Positions 1-8,093 are shown, counted from the stretch's first letter. The stretch is 64,000 nt of DNA from Sediminibacterium sp. (GCF_019264485.1 NZ_JAHVAA010000006.1:1-64000), one strand, 5' to 3'. Numbers and translations: made by a program. Notes: a model not told the origin generated them from the sequence alone.

Positions 1-101
1 AAGTGACCTTTTTCAACTTCATCAACCACCTGAAGTTTGAAGGAAAGACTGTAATCCTTTTGAGTCCGCTTCAAATAGTCCTTTTTGCCTGTGTTTTCCA
101 T
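1..101 (-). CDS. IS3-family transposase OrfA, N-terminal 33 residues only
   Basis: A minus-strand frame starting with ATG at 101 runs off the window edge. It reads MENTGKKDYLKRTQKDYSLS followed by FKLQVVDEVEKGH, the typical basic start of OrfA in IS3-type elements, where a helix-turn-helix domain follows (sequence seen; family from memory). OrfA binds the terminal repeats and is normally fused to the OrfB DDE catalytic domain by ribosomal frameshifting. The start lies 3 bp inside the putative terminal repeat, as expected. It is too short to tell an intact element from a relic. Confidence 0.75.
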   Translation of the reverse strand, partial: MENTGKKDYLKRTQKDYSLSFKLQVVDEVEKGH

Positions 102-122
102 ATAAGTCGATTTTTGTGTCAA
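1..122 (-). mobile_element. End of an IS3-family insertion sequence, cut by the window edge
   Basis: The left edge of the window lies inside an insertion sequence read on the minus strand. The outer end is marked by TGACACAAAAATCGACTT (minus strand, 121-104), which has the look of an IS3-type terminal inverted repeat and directly precedes an orfA-like reading frame. The other end and orfB are outside the window, so target duplication cannot be checked. It ends about 60 bp from the 3' end of the rhodopsin operon. The exact element is not identified; family assignment rests on the orfA N-terminus. Confidence 0.75.
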
Positions 123-161
123 CCTATATTCGGACGGGGCAATAATATAAAGTAATAAAGG

Positions 162-184
162 AAAGCCTGAATAAGGCTTTTTTT
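162..184. terminator. Hairpin terminator beyond the rhodopsin operon
   Basis: AAAGCCT (162-168) pairs with AGGCTTT (174-180) across a 5-nt loop. The plus strand then has a T run, and the minus strand continues CCTTTATTAC, so it may work in both directions. It begins 2 bp past the stop codon of the flavin-reductase-like gene and would end the minus-strand operon and insulate it from the IS element. Confidence 0.65.
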
Positions 185-185
185 A

Positions 186-797
186 TTAAGGTTTTGCATA
201 AGGTAGATTAATAATGTGTTTCGTTTCGTAATAGCTGCTTAAACCAAGAGACGTAACAGTCCCATATTTTTCTAGCGGAAGAATGCCGTCTTTTTCTCTT
301 AGGTCTTTTGCGAGATACACAGATTCAATATAGCCAATAACCAACCAGGTCTCGTTGGCTGGTATAGGAATAATATTAGCTAGTTTTACGCTATACTGGA
401 TGCGGCTTTCAGTCACAAAAGGGGCATTACAATCGTTGCGCCAAAGCATAGTTAGCCCAACAGCATCAAATTCGTTCACAGAACTGTCATACCTGGCACT
501 CGTTTGATGAGCTTGCTGAATCATTTCCGAGTGAATATGATTAATGGTATAAACAGCAGTATCCTCAATATTGCGTATGGTGTCTGGTGCTGCAGCTTTG
601 GGTCTATTGATAAAACCTACCAATGCTGGATCGGCCCCCAAGTGTACGATATTGCTGAACACAGCAAGATTGGGAACCCCTTCTTTGCTTTTCGTACCAA
701 TCAGACTAACGCTTTTAAAACCACTTAAGCAATTTATAAAATTGGCACGGTAAAATCTTTCCCACGAATGAATTTCTTCCAAAGAAATAGTAATCAT
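186..797 (-). CDS. Flavin reductase-like (split-barrel FMN-binding) protein
   Basis: A 203-residue protein resembling the flavin-reductase-like split-barrel family that binds FMN, judged from overall pattern: a conserved N-terminal strand region (residues 25-50, SVSLIGTKSKEGVPNLAVFS), then FINRPKAAAPDT near residue 62 where the family usually has a substrate/flavin loop, and a SARYDSS segment. Its ATG overlaps the blh stop by 4 bp, so it is the last gene of the rhodopsin > crtY > blh operon and probably translationally coupled. Its substrate is unknown; a redox role linked to carotenoid or retinal metabolism is only inferred from position. No signal peptide or membrane segment; cytoplasmic. 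Confidence 0.8.
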   Translation of the reverse strand: MITISLEEIHSWERFYRANFINCLSGFKSVSLIGTKSKEGVPNLAVFSNIVHLGADPALVGFINRPKAAAPDTIRNIEDTAVYTINHIHSEMIQQAHQTSARYDSSVNEFDAVGLTMLWRNDCNAPFVTESRIQYSVKLANIIPIPANETWLVIGYIESVYLAKDLREKDGILPLEKYGTVTSLGLSSYYETKHIINLPYAKP

Positions 798-1774
798 CTA
801 TGATGGTCTTTTTTACGGACTTGTGTGTACATGGTACTCATTACTTCTAAATGCGGAGCAGTGAGTATGGCAATTCCTACAAAAAAAATAAATAATAGTA
901 AGTACTTGTTACCAGTATAGTTGGCCACTAATGCCAAAAGAGTAATACCTGTAAAGGCAATCACCGAATAAGGAATACATTTTTTTAAAACATCAGTTAT
1001 AAGCAGGGTATTGTTACCTGATCCGCTAAGATGCCGACGTATATTCTCCAGTGAATGGAGTGAATGCCAGCAGCCAAAATAAAAAGCAAATGCCATAGGA
1101 AAAGGTAAAAAAATCATAGCCACTATAAGCGAACCGATTTGTGCGAATTGGGAAAAATACCATTTCAACGATTGAGGCTGTTTTATTTGAAGCCAAGCCA
1201 AACTCAAAAGCATGAAAACCACAGTAACTGACAGTAATATCAGGATACTGGTTTGTTGAAAAAGCGTAAACAGTATTGAATCAGTTGATGGTTCAAGAAA
1301 AAGGAGAATGGGCAATACTTCTTCACGGTGAGAAAAAACAAGGACAAATACAATCATTAATCCGTAAGCTATCTGAAAAATACGTTCAGACATATTAGAA
1401 GAAGATAAAGGAATATTAATATCTGTTTCTCCGAAATGAAATGCAGACATAACAATGAATAGAATCATAGCGATAGAAGGAAAAAGATACCAGCAAGCGC
1501 CATAGATCACCATCCTTGAAAGATATGTGAGATAAAATCGTAGACTTGAAAAATATTTATTTTGAGCAATACTATTTTGTTGGGCCACCAAATGATCAAG
1601 TGCCCCATGCGGAATACCAGCTACCAATATTGTAATTACAAAAAATATCCATTGAGCATTTTGGGGTATGGAGAATATAAAATGATGTAAAAAAAGTAAT
1701 AAAAATCCCGCACTTAGTATTATCCGGCTTAAGTATGCATTGCTGGTATAGTTATGGATGCTGGCTGTTTCCAT
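794..1774 (-). CDS. blh: Brp/Blh-family beta-carotene 15,15'-dioxygenase
   Basis: Integral membrane enzyme of 326 residues that cleaves beta-carotene to two retinal molecules, the chromophore of the rhodopsin encoded upstream. Seen in the sequence: about eight hydrophobic segments and family-typical histidine motifs GIPHGALDHL (about residue 54), SAFHFGETD (about 111) and CWHSLHSLENIRRH (about 235), whose histidines are expected iron ligands. The ATG lies 46 bp inside the 3' end of crtY, so the two genes overlap; the frame is open from METASIHN onward and no better internal start exists. It also overlaps the next gene by 4 bp. Product order matches the pathway lycopene > beta-carotene > retinal. 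Confidence 0.93.
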   Translation of the reverse strand: METASIHNYTSNAYLSRIILSAGFLLLFLHHFIFSIPQNAQWIFFVITILVAGIPHGALDHLVAQQNSIAQNKYFSSLRFYLTYLSRMVIYGACWYLFPSIAMILFIVMSAFHFGETDINIPLSSSNMSERIFQIAYGLMIVFVLVFSHREEVLPILLFLEPSTDSILFTLFQQTSILILLSVTVVFMLLSLAWLQIKQPQSLKWYFSQFAQIGSLIVAMIFLPFPMAFAFYFGCWHSLHSLENIRRHLSGSGNNTLLITDVLKKCIPYSVIAFTGITLLALVANYTGNKYLLLFIFFVGIAILTAPHLEVMSTMYTQVRKKDHHR

Positions 1775-2907
1775 AGTTCTGGTATGGTTTGTATGAATGA
1801 TTTTTTAGGAAGTTTTGAAAACAGCATAACTTCCTCCCCTAGATGGGTATCTTCATCTAGAAACTGAAGTATTCTTTGATAAGATATACTGTTAAATAAA
1901 GTCTGAAGAATATTACGGGCTTCCTTAGGTTTTTTTTCAAGTAGCTTAAGCAAGAGCCTATCGTAGAAATGAAAACGTGTTTTTTGAAATCCTTTGATTT
2001 TATTTTCTGAAAGCACCTGTTTAGCAAGGTATACACTATCGAGCAATATTCTGTTGAAAGCATAACCGGTGGTGGGTTTTATCATACCTGCAGCAGTACC
2101 AATTGCTACGCCACCTTCTTCTGTAAACCTGCTGAAACAAAAGTCAGTCATCGGAATCACGGCACTTTCATTTTTTAAGATAGAGTAAGATGTTTTGAAA
2201 CGGATATTAATATAATCAGCAAGCGACACCTCAAAATGTTGGTTGTCGTAGTGCTTATCTGTGAAACTTGTAAATTCTACCAGTGCTGTATCGGTTGAAA
2301 AGGGTAACAGATAAATAAAACTCATCCCTTGCTGCTGATTTACACAAAAATCCATGAGCGTAGCAGAGTTTTCATTGAAAACAGGTTGTGCCGTTTTAAT
2401 TACCCATCCATAAAATTGTTGCTGTAGGTAAATCGAAGCCTGTTTGGAAACGGCTTTTTGATTCCACGAACTGGAAAAAAAATGATTTGTTTGATAAATA
2501 GCTTTATCTGTAGTAATACAGAAGCCATTCTCTGTTTTCAAAGCACCTATCGTTAATTCGTTTCTGTAATGCACATGTGGATGTTGGTTGATAAGCCTAA
2601 AATGGAAGTCAAAAAAATCGGAACTGTTTATGTATCCATATTTATAAGGATTGATGAAATTAGTTTGTTGATGAGAGTCTGTACCGATAGTTAAATAATC
2701 CCATTGCTTTCTGATCAGGTGCTGATATGGATGTTCACCTTCTGTGAACCAGAAGCACCATGATTTTAATTGTTGAGCCGATTTTCCATCGTCCAGTAAA
2801 AGAATACGCTGATTTTTGTACAAGGGATCTTGAATAAATGCCCTCATCAACTGCATACCGGCACATCCGGCACCAGTAATAATAATATCATAATCGTTTA
2901 CTCGCAT
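1729..2907 (-). CDS. crtY: Lycopene beta-cyclase (CrtY type)
   Basis: Flavoprotein that cyclises both ends of lycopene to give beta-carotene, the substrate of the Blh enzyme encoded next. The N-terminus DYDIIITGAGCAGMQLM is a dinucleotide-binding GxGxAG fold; GGVAIGTAAGMIKPTTGYAF (about residue 270) is the second conserved FAD region of the family. I prefer the ATG at 2907 (MRVNDYD) over a TTG at 2925 because the TTG lies inside a strong hairpin. 392 residues, normal for CrtY. The gene follows proteorhodopsin by 59 bp and overlaps blh. Phytoene synthase and desaturase genes are not in the window, so lycopene must come from elsewhere. Confidence 0.9.
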   Translation of the reverse strand: MRVNDYDIIITGAGCAGMQLMRAFIQDPLYKNQRILLLDDGKSAQQLKSWCFWFTEGEHPYQHLIRKQWDYLTIGTDSHQQTNFINPYKYGYINSSDFFDFHFRLINQHPHVHYRNELTIGALKTENGFCITTDKAIYQTNHFFSSSWNQKAVSKQASIYLQQQFYGWVIKTAQPVFNENSATLMDFCVNQQQGMSFIYLLPFSTDTALVEFTSFTDKHYDNQHFEVSLADYINIRFKTSYSILKNESAVIPMTDFCFSRFTEEGGVAIGTAAGMIKPTTGYAFNRILLDSVYLAKQVLSENKIKGFQKTRFHFYDRLLLKLLEKKPKEARNILQTLFNSISYQRILQFLDEDTHLGEEVMLFSKLPKKSFIQTIPELWKQPASITIPAMHT

Positions 2908-2912
2908 AGTAT

Positions 2913-2946
2913 AAACGGGCTGCAACCGTTTGGAAGCAACCCGTTT
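2913..2946 (-). promoter_or_regulatory. Intercistronic hairpin between proteorhodopsin and crtY
   Basis: GCAACCCGTTT-side arm (2936-2946) and AAACGGGCTGC arm (2913-2923, plus-strand reading) form an 11-bp stem with one G-T pair and a 12-nt loop. On the coding (minus) strand the stem ends 5 nt before the crtY ATG. The T tract lies on the other strand, so it is not a classical terminator for this operon. It could protect the abundant rhodopsin transcript or mask crtY translation, giving high pump and low enzyme output; this role is inferred. Confidence 0.55.
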
Positions 2947-2966
2947 TTAATTTTTATCGGATATGC

Positions 2967-3704
2967 TTATTCTTCAGTTCTGCTGAGTGCATAAATCACC
3001 AGACCAAAACCAATTTTATTGATAGCATCACCGATGTTATAAATAATATCCATAGAGGCTTGTGCTGCTTTTGGATCAGCCACTAATTGCATACCAAATA
3101 AACCACCGTTTGTTCCAAGTATATAACCCAAAGGGTAAATTGCCCAACCTACAAGAACAAACCAGGCAAGGGTTTTATTGGCTTTTGCAACAGCTTTACC
3201 TGCATTTCCGGCTAGTTTGGCTACATCGCCAACCCAAACGAGATAAACAATATAAAAATAAGCAGCACCACTGATAGCACCCCATACCCAACTTTGTGTT
3301 TCAGTACCATATATGGCCTCTCCGATATAACCTGTAACCAGCATGATGATAGATGCGAAAATGAGTTTCCAGAGTAAGCCCTGGGTGGCTCCCACCTTTT
3401 TTGTAATGAGATAAAACTCAACACACATCAACGGAACCGTTAGTATCCAGTCTACATACCGGAAGAAAGTAGGCGACTGTCCAGTTTCGAGATTGTAGCC
3501 GCGCATATAGTAATAATGCACAGCAGCAATAAAAGTAATTAAACCCGATACCAACAGAGAGGTTCTCCATTTTTTGTCGGTATTGTTCAATTCAAAAAAG
3601 AAAAAAACAGATGCCGCCATCATGGCCATTGTGCCAATAAAAAACGTGAATGCAACATAGTTATCATTGGCGATAACTGATGCATTGAGCAAGTTTTGTA
3701 GCAT
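2967..3704 (-). CDS. Proteorhodopsin, light-driven proton pump
   Basis: Seven-helix retinal protein of 245 residues. Helix C reads RYVDWILTVPLMCVEF: Asp85 is the proton acceptor, Thr89 the middle residue and Glu96 the proton donor (the DTE set of outward proton pumps); Met93 is at the spectral-tuning position, where Leu/Met give green absorption and Gln gives blue (established for proteorhodopsins). His63 in helix B (AVHYYYMRG) matches the conserved acceptor-coupled His. Lys230 in helix G (GDAINKIGFG) binds retinal. It heads an operon with the genes for beta-carotene and retinal formation. Likely function is proton export supporting energy metabolism. No NQ- or NTQ-type sodium or chloride motif is present. 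Confidence 0.96.
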   Translation of the reverse strand: MLQNLLNASVIANDNYVAFTFFIGTMAMMAASVFFFFELNNTDKKWRTSLLVSGLITFIAAVHYYYMRGYNLETGQSPTFFRYVDWILTVPLMCVEFYLITKKVGATQGLLWKLIFASIIMLVTGYIGEAIYGTETQSWVWGAISGAAYFYIVYLVWVGDVAKLAGNAGKAVAKANKTLAWFVLVGWAIYPLGYILGTNGGLFGMQLVADPKAAQASMDIIYNIGDAINKIGFGLVIYALSRTEE

Positions 3705-3733
3705 AGTAATTGGTTTGGTTAAAAAAAGTTATT

Positions 3734-3750
3734 TAGCCGTTATACGGCTA
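3734..3750 (-). promoter_or_regulatory. Small inverted repeat in the proteorhodopsin leader
   Basis: TAGCCGT-TAT-ACGGCTA is a perfect 7-bp inverted repeat centred about 38 bp upstream of the rhodopsin ATG. It may be a leader hairpin or an operator. No full TAnnTTTG box could be placed in 3751-4006; the nearest (AACGTTTG, minus strand just upstream of the repeat) has one mismatch. Nothing else stands out in that stretch. Confidence 0.4.
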
Positions 3751-4006
3751 AGATTAAACAAACGTTTTTTCAAAATGGTTTGAATCCTTTGTTCACAAGG
3801 GTTTGCTGAGAACTGTAAAAAAACTAATCTTGTGGACACATTCGTCGAATTTTTACATATTTACTTCAACAAACAGACGTAAGGCTCTTTTGCATATTTT
3901 TTTGCCGCCGATAAAAATTTTTTTTGCTTGTAGTTTTTATAAATCGTTCCGGATCTCTAAACTGCACTGAAAGAACAGTGTTTTATAATAACAGATAAAG
4001 ACGTAA

Positions 4007-4228
4007 CAGCTGAAAACTTTATATTATTACTCGTTCTGCTGCTTATCAGCTGTGCTTTTTTCCGTTGCCTATGCTGCTTTGAGTAAGGATGATCAGAAAA
4101 TATACGTGGTGCCCTCTCAAGGACTTGTTATGATAAGACTAGGAGAATCTGTCGGACAAACACAACTGGCTTTGTCTAGTTTTGATAATGAGTTATGGGG
4201 TAAGTTGGAAACAGAAGCTATATTTTAA
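4007..4228 (+). pseudogene. Remnant of a serine hydrolase (beta-lactamase family)
   Basis: In one frame, 4088-4228 encodes DDQKIYVVPSQGLVMIRLGE and then SVGQTQLALSSFDNELWGKL up to a stop. The pattern 'QxIYVVPSxxLVxxRLG...FDxxLW' is the C-terminal end of class-C-type serine hydrolases/6-aminohexanoate-dimer hydrolases (from memory). The active-site SxxK and YxN regions are absent. Upstream, the same frame is open to a stop at 4004 and reads like a signal peptide (hydrophobic stretch ending VAYA) after a CTG, so the gene may have lost its middle and its ATG. The tail overlaps the convergent gene at 4225 by 4 bp. A broken gene bordering the rhodopsin cluster hints at past rearrangement. Confidence 0.65.
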
Positions 4229-4689
4229 TGTGCAAGGCGCCGCGTAAAATCGGGCTGTAAAATGGGTTTTTTAGGTGAAGAGGCTGTTTTTATTTTACGT
4301 GTAGTATATTTTGATGCTTCTATTGAAAAAAAAGCTGGCCCGGTAGATTTATTCTGAAATGTTTCATGTGAAACCAAACGTTTATCATCAACAAAAATAT
4401 CCATTCGTACCATATAGGGGATATTTGCGGGAGGCGTATCAATTACCACTTCAAAATCGGGCAACAACTGCCTATGTATATATAAGTACTCAATCTTACA
4501 ATGCGTACCTTGTAATATCATAAGGTTGCTGTAAGTAATCGTATCATGAAAAATTCTTGCTTTGAAATATACCGGAATAGAGAAATGTACTTCATACCTT
4601 ATTTCATGCGATATCTCTGATGCGTTTTCATAGTAGTTAGATTTAAAAAGTTTTGTATACAAAGAGTGCAGCAAAAGTTTGTTTAGCAT
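4225..4689 (-). CDS. Hypothetical protein of 154 residues
   Basis: No family recognised. Soluble-looking, with alternating hydrophobic residues suggesting beta strands (YEVHFSIPVYFKARIFHDT near residue 32; MVRMDIFVDDKRLV near 93) and a basic tail ending FTRRLAH. No signal peptide. It has a faint resemblance to the 124-residue protein at 12157-12531: both have YEV followed by an aromatic strand, a later 'RM.I.V' strand and an 'FSI' near the end. Both genes flank the two-component block, on the same strand. Faces away from the regulator at 5162 across a 472-bp intergenic region. Confidence 0.7.
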   Translation of the reverse strand: MLNKLLLHSLYTKLFKSNYYENASEISHEIRYEVHFSIPVYFKARIFHDTITYSNLMILQGTHCKIEYLYIHRQLLPDFEVVIDTPPANIPYMVRMDIFVDDKRLVSHETFQNKSTGPAFFSIEASKYTTRKIKTASSPKKPILQPDFTRRLAH

Positions 4690-5161
4690 TTATTTCGATT
4701 TTATAAAAACGATGATTTTATAATACCAGAAAAGAATTAAGCATATTTCTCTATACCTATTTATAGGTAAAAATTCATCACCAAGAATTCATCTGTGTAA
4801 AACTCCTCAGATACGTGGCAACGTGATTAGATTATAAAAGCATTCATTGTAAATATTTCGGCAATATTTTTTTATTCCTATGCCAGTGATTACACTTTTT
4901 CATCAGCAAACTGAAAAAAGTCATTAAAAAATGCTTAATTGTATAGCGCCTTTTGCAGTGATATTTCTATTCTTATGTCATAAGAATATCATTATTTCCT
5001 ATAATCCGGCTTTGCAAACGTTTGTTAGAGAAGAGTAATGTTACTCCCTATTTTAAGGGGTTTTTATATAGGTAATTCAACGCATCTTTGTAAAGATTGT
5101 GATTTAATCAGCTTGCTTAATTTTTAAAACTCAGCATTTCACTAAGAAATGTAATCTTTAC
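4690..5161. other. Divergent intergenic region with a 21-bp palindrome
   Basis: Control region between the minus-strand 154-residue gene and the plus-strand regulator operon. The AT-rich sequence holds a near-perfect palindrome at 4968-4988 (TATTCTTATG-T-CATAAGAATA), the size of a dimer operator, about 175 bp upstream of the regulator ATG. A weak promoter-like CATCTTTG (one mismatch to TAnnTTTG) lies at 5087-5094, about 68 bp before the ATG. I see no small gene here. Confidence 0.5.
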
Positions 5162-5794
5162 ATGATCAGAATCGGAATAATAGAAGACGACCATAATCTT
5201 AGGAATAGCATCGAAGCTTTTATTAGTATTGATGATGACCTGATTCTTGCCTTTTCATGTAACAGTTTTGAAAAATGGAATGAAGAAGAAGCTCTTCATA
5301 TAAGTGAGCCTGATATTCTTTTAGTTGATCTTGGTTTGCCTGGTTTATCGGGCATAGATGTAATAACTCTCTTTAAAAAGAAATATACGGAAGCAAGGTT
5401 GATTGTGATCACGGGCGACGGATCACCGGATACTATCTGGACAGCTATAGCGAATGGCGCAGATGGTTATATTTCAAAACCTTTTTCCCTAAAGGAATTG
5501 AAAGACCAAATCAATACTGTTCGGTCAGGTGGAGCTGCTCTTTCACCACAGGTTGCGAATACCGTGTTAAAGCAAATCAGAAACCGAACAGAAATTTCGA
5601 ATGAACAGTTGAAGATGCTTACAAAAAGGGAAAAAGAAGTAGTAGAAGAGCTGGTAAAAGGATTTAGCTACAAAGAAATATCACATAGCCTCAATATATC
5701 ACCCTCTACTGTAAATGATCATCTGAAAAATATTTATCACAAAATGGGTGTAAAATCCAAATCAGAACTGATTGCGAAAATTTTAACCAACTAA
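5162..5794 (+). CDS. Response regulator, NarL/FixJ type (REC + LuxR HTH)
   Basis: 210 residues. The N-terminal receiver has acidic pocket EDD (8-10), phospho-acceptor Asp56 (DILLVDLGLPG), Thr85 (ITGDG) and a conserved Lys (ISKPFS). The C-terminal LuxR/GerE helix-turn-helix (about 146-205) reads LTKREKEVVEELVKGFSYKE then SPSTVNDHLKNIYHKMGV. It is a DNA-binding output protein. First gene of a five-gene plus-strand run, 17 bp before the next start, so likely controlled by the kinase at 6192 or the hybrid at 8090. The upstream palindrome is a possible autoregulatory site (inference). Confidence 0.93.
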   Translation: MIRIGIIEDDHNLRNSIEAFISIDDDLILAFSCNSFEKWNEEEALHISEPDILLVDLGLPGLSGIDVITLFKKKYTEARLIVITGDGSPDTIWTAIANGADGYISKPFSLKELKDQINTVRSGGAALSPQVANTVLKQIRNRTEISNEQLKMLTKREKEVVEELVKGFSYKEISHSLNISPSTVNDHLKNIYHKMGVKSKSELIAKILTN

Positions 5795-5811
5795 TACACA
5801 TCCCCCTTTAC

Positions 5812-6204
5812 ATGGAACCCCTACAACTTGCCGATTGTCTGTTACTCATAACAGACGATGATATGATTAATCGTGTAGTACTAAAGCATATGCTTAAGGA
5901 CTGCGGAATGCAAATGGAAGAAGCTACAGATGGTTCGGAGTGTCTTGAACTTATTCAAAAATCAAAAGCGAAACGTATTGTATTGCTGCTCGACCTTAAT
6001 ATGCCAATTATGGATGGATATGAGGTAATAGAGCATATGAAAAATGACCCGGCGAAATTCGATCATGTAAGGACACTGGTTATCAGTGCGAGCCTCCAGA
6101 GCCAGTTTGCTAAATCGGGTTTGAGTGAATACATAATGGATTATATAGAGAAACCGGTCGATAAAGAACGCTTACTTAGTAAAGTAATCGAATGCACTAT
6201 CTGA
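5812..6204 (+). CDS. Single-domain response regulator (REC only)
   Basis: 130 residues covering only a receiver domain: acidic pocket DDD (15-17), phospho-acceptor Asp61 (VLLLDLNMPIMDGYE), Ser near position 94 (VISAS) and Lys in the EKPVDKE segment. With no output domain it probably passes phosphate between kinases or docks to one of them. Its last 13 bp overlap the start of the PAS kinase gene, so the two are co-expressed and probably functional partners. Confidence 0.9.
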   Translation: MEPLQLADCLLLITDDDMINRVVLKHMLKDCGMQMEEATDGSECLELIQKSKAKRIVLLLDLNMPIMDGYEVIEHMKNDPAKFDHVRTLVISASLQSQFAKSGLSEYIMDYIEKPVDKERLLSKVIECTI

Positions 6205-8093
6205 CCAGCGATATCAGTTCAGATTTAAAACTTATTCTCGAGAATATTTCAAACGCTATTTTATTTGAATCGGGAAACAGGGAAATTATCTATGTTAATA
6301 AAAGGTTCTGTGAACTTTTTAAGATTCCTGTTGATCCTGAACACCTCATTGGCGTAAGTTGTGCCAATGCTGCGAATGATGCAAAAGAGTTTTTTAAAAA
6401 TCCAGATGCCTTTCTGCGTCTCATTTATCAGATTCTTGATAATGGCACCGCTGTAAGTAACCAAGAGTTAATTATGAGCGATGGTGCTTCTGTTTTTCTG
6501 GATTATATACCGCTGGAAAGAAGGAATAATGAAAAACCGGCTCATCTGTGGATATATAAAAACATCAAAGAAATCAATCATTTTATTCAGACTGTAAATC
6601 AACAGCGCTTTTTTTATGAAAGCCTGCTGAATAATATTCCTGCTGATATTGCCATTTTTGACAATAATCATAACTATCTCTTTGTAAATAAGACGGCAAT
6701 TAATAACGATGAAAAAAGATCGTGGATCATAGGTAAGAATGATTTTGAATATTGTGAAAAATTTGATAAGCCTACAGAGGGAGCCCAGATAAGAAAAAAA
6801 GCTTTCGAAGAAGCGGTAAAAACAAGACAAACGGTAGAGTTCGAAGAAGTAAACTATGATATAAATAATGATCCTGTTTATAACCTCAGACGTTTTTTTC
6901 CGGTTATACAACATGATGGTGCATTTAAATACATAATCGGATATGGTATTAACATTACCTCTATTAAGGTACATGAACAATACACTCTTGCGAGGGAAAG
7001 AGAGTTTAAAAACCTCATCGACTCCATGGATCAGATGGTGGTTACGGTAGATGACGGACAGTTAATTCAATACTGTAATCCCAAATGGACGAAGATTACC
7101 GGAAAAAAGCAAACAGAATGTGAAGGAAAAAAATTAGATATTTTTATTAAATCCGGAAAAGCGACTTTCAAAAAAATACTAACCTCTTTTATTGCCGAGG
7201 GTACCTATACCAAAAAAAAAGATCAGGCTATTATTATTGACCAGAAAGGTGAAAAAAGAGTTGTCAAATATTATATATCACATTTTGTGGATCACACTAC
7301 CCGTGCAAACAGGTATGCTGTTTTTATGACAGATATAACCGATCAGGTAAACGCAGAAGCGGAATTCAAAAAAATAGCCAAACAGGAAAGAAGATTAAAT
7401 GAATTGAAGTCGAACTTCATGAATATGGTTTCTCATGAATTAAGAACGCCCTTATCCGTCATCTTATCTTCAACTGAGTTAATTGAATTAAACCTGGATA
7501 AGTTGAACAGTCAACAGTCGAATTCCTTGTCGGTTTATACAGACAGGATTATTGGTCAGGTTGATAGGATGACACAACTTATGAACGATTTTCTTTTCAT
7601 CAGTAAGGTAGAAGCAGGTAAGATTGGTGTTAAACCGGAACCTATACAACTCGTGAAATTTCTTGAGCAGATTACTGATGAACTGTATAATCCATGGAAA
7701 GATAACAGATCTCTTATCCTAACTGTTAAAGGTGAGCCTTATGATATAATGGCCGATGAAATGATGCTAAGGCATATTGTTGTGAACATTATAAATAATG
7801 GCTTTAAATATTCAATGGGAAAACCGGCGCCACAGGTAAGGTTAATTTTCGGGACCGAATTTTTTCAGTTACTCGTAATTGACGAGGGAATCGGAATTCA
7901 CGATGAAGACAAGAAGAGTCTCTTCTCGCCTTTTGTGCGCGGATCAAATGTTGGTGAAGTAGAAGGAACAGGTCTGGGCCTACTGGTAGTAAAATATTTT
8001 GTAGAACTGCATAAAGGATTAGTAACGCTCAAAAGCCTTCCTCAAAAGGGAACAGCTGTTTTGGTAACTCTTCCTGCAAAACGATACGTATGA
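6192..8093 (+). CDS. PAS-domain sensor histidine kinase, soluble
   Basis: 633 residues without membrane segments. Three PAS-like regions (about 10-130, 140-265, 275-395; e.g. NAILFESGNREIIYVNKRFC and ADIAIFDNNHNYLFVNKTA) precede a HisKA domain with phospho-acceptor His415 (NMVSHELRTPLSVI) and an HATPase domain with N box IINNGFKYS, G1 DEGIGI and G2 GTGLGLLVVKYF. It senses an intracellular cue through PAS pockets and phosphorylates receivers encoded beside it. The start ATG at 6192 overlaps the REC gene by 13 bp; the stop overlaps the next gene by 4 bp (ATGA). Confidence 0.92.
   Translation: MHYLTSDISSDLKLILENISNAILFESGNREIIYVNKRFCELFKIPVDPEHLIGVSCANAANDAKEFFKNPDAFLRLIYQILDNGTAVSNQELIMSDGASVFLDYIPLERRNNEKPAHLWIYKNIKEINHFIQTVNQQRFFYESLLNNIPADIAIFDNNHNYLFVNKTAINNDEKRSWIIGKNDFEYCEKFDKPTEGAQIRKKAFEEAVKTRQTVEFEEVNYDINNDPVYNLRRFFPVIQHDGAFKYIIGYGINITSIKVHEQYTLAREREFKNLIDSMDQMVVTVDDGQLIQYCNPKWTKITGKKQTECEGKKLDIFIKSGKATFKKILTSFIAEGTYTKKKDQAIIIDQKGEKRVVKYYISHFVDHTTRANRYAVFMTDITDQVNAEAEFKKIAKQERRLNELKSNFMNMVSHELRTPLSVILSSTELIELNLDKLNSQQSNSLSVYTDRIIGQVDRMTQLMNDFLFISKVEAGKIGVKPEPIQLVKFLEQITDELYNPWKDNRSLILTVKGEPYDIMADEMMLRHIVVNIINNGFKYSMGKPAPQVRLIFGTEFFQLLVIDEGIGIHDEDKKSLFSPFVRGSNVGEVEGTGLGLLVVKYFVELHKGLVTLKSLPQKGTAVLVTLPAKRYV

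Noticed and set aside
2967-3704. Sodium or chloride pump subtype of the rhodopsin
   Set aside because: Helix C has Asp-Thr-Glu (DTE) as in proton pumps, not NDQ or NTQ.
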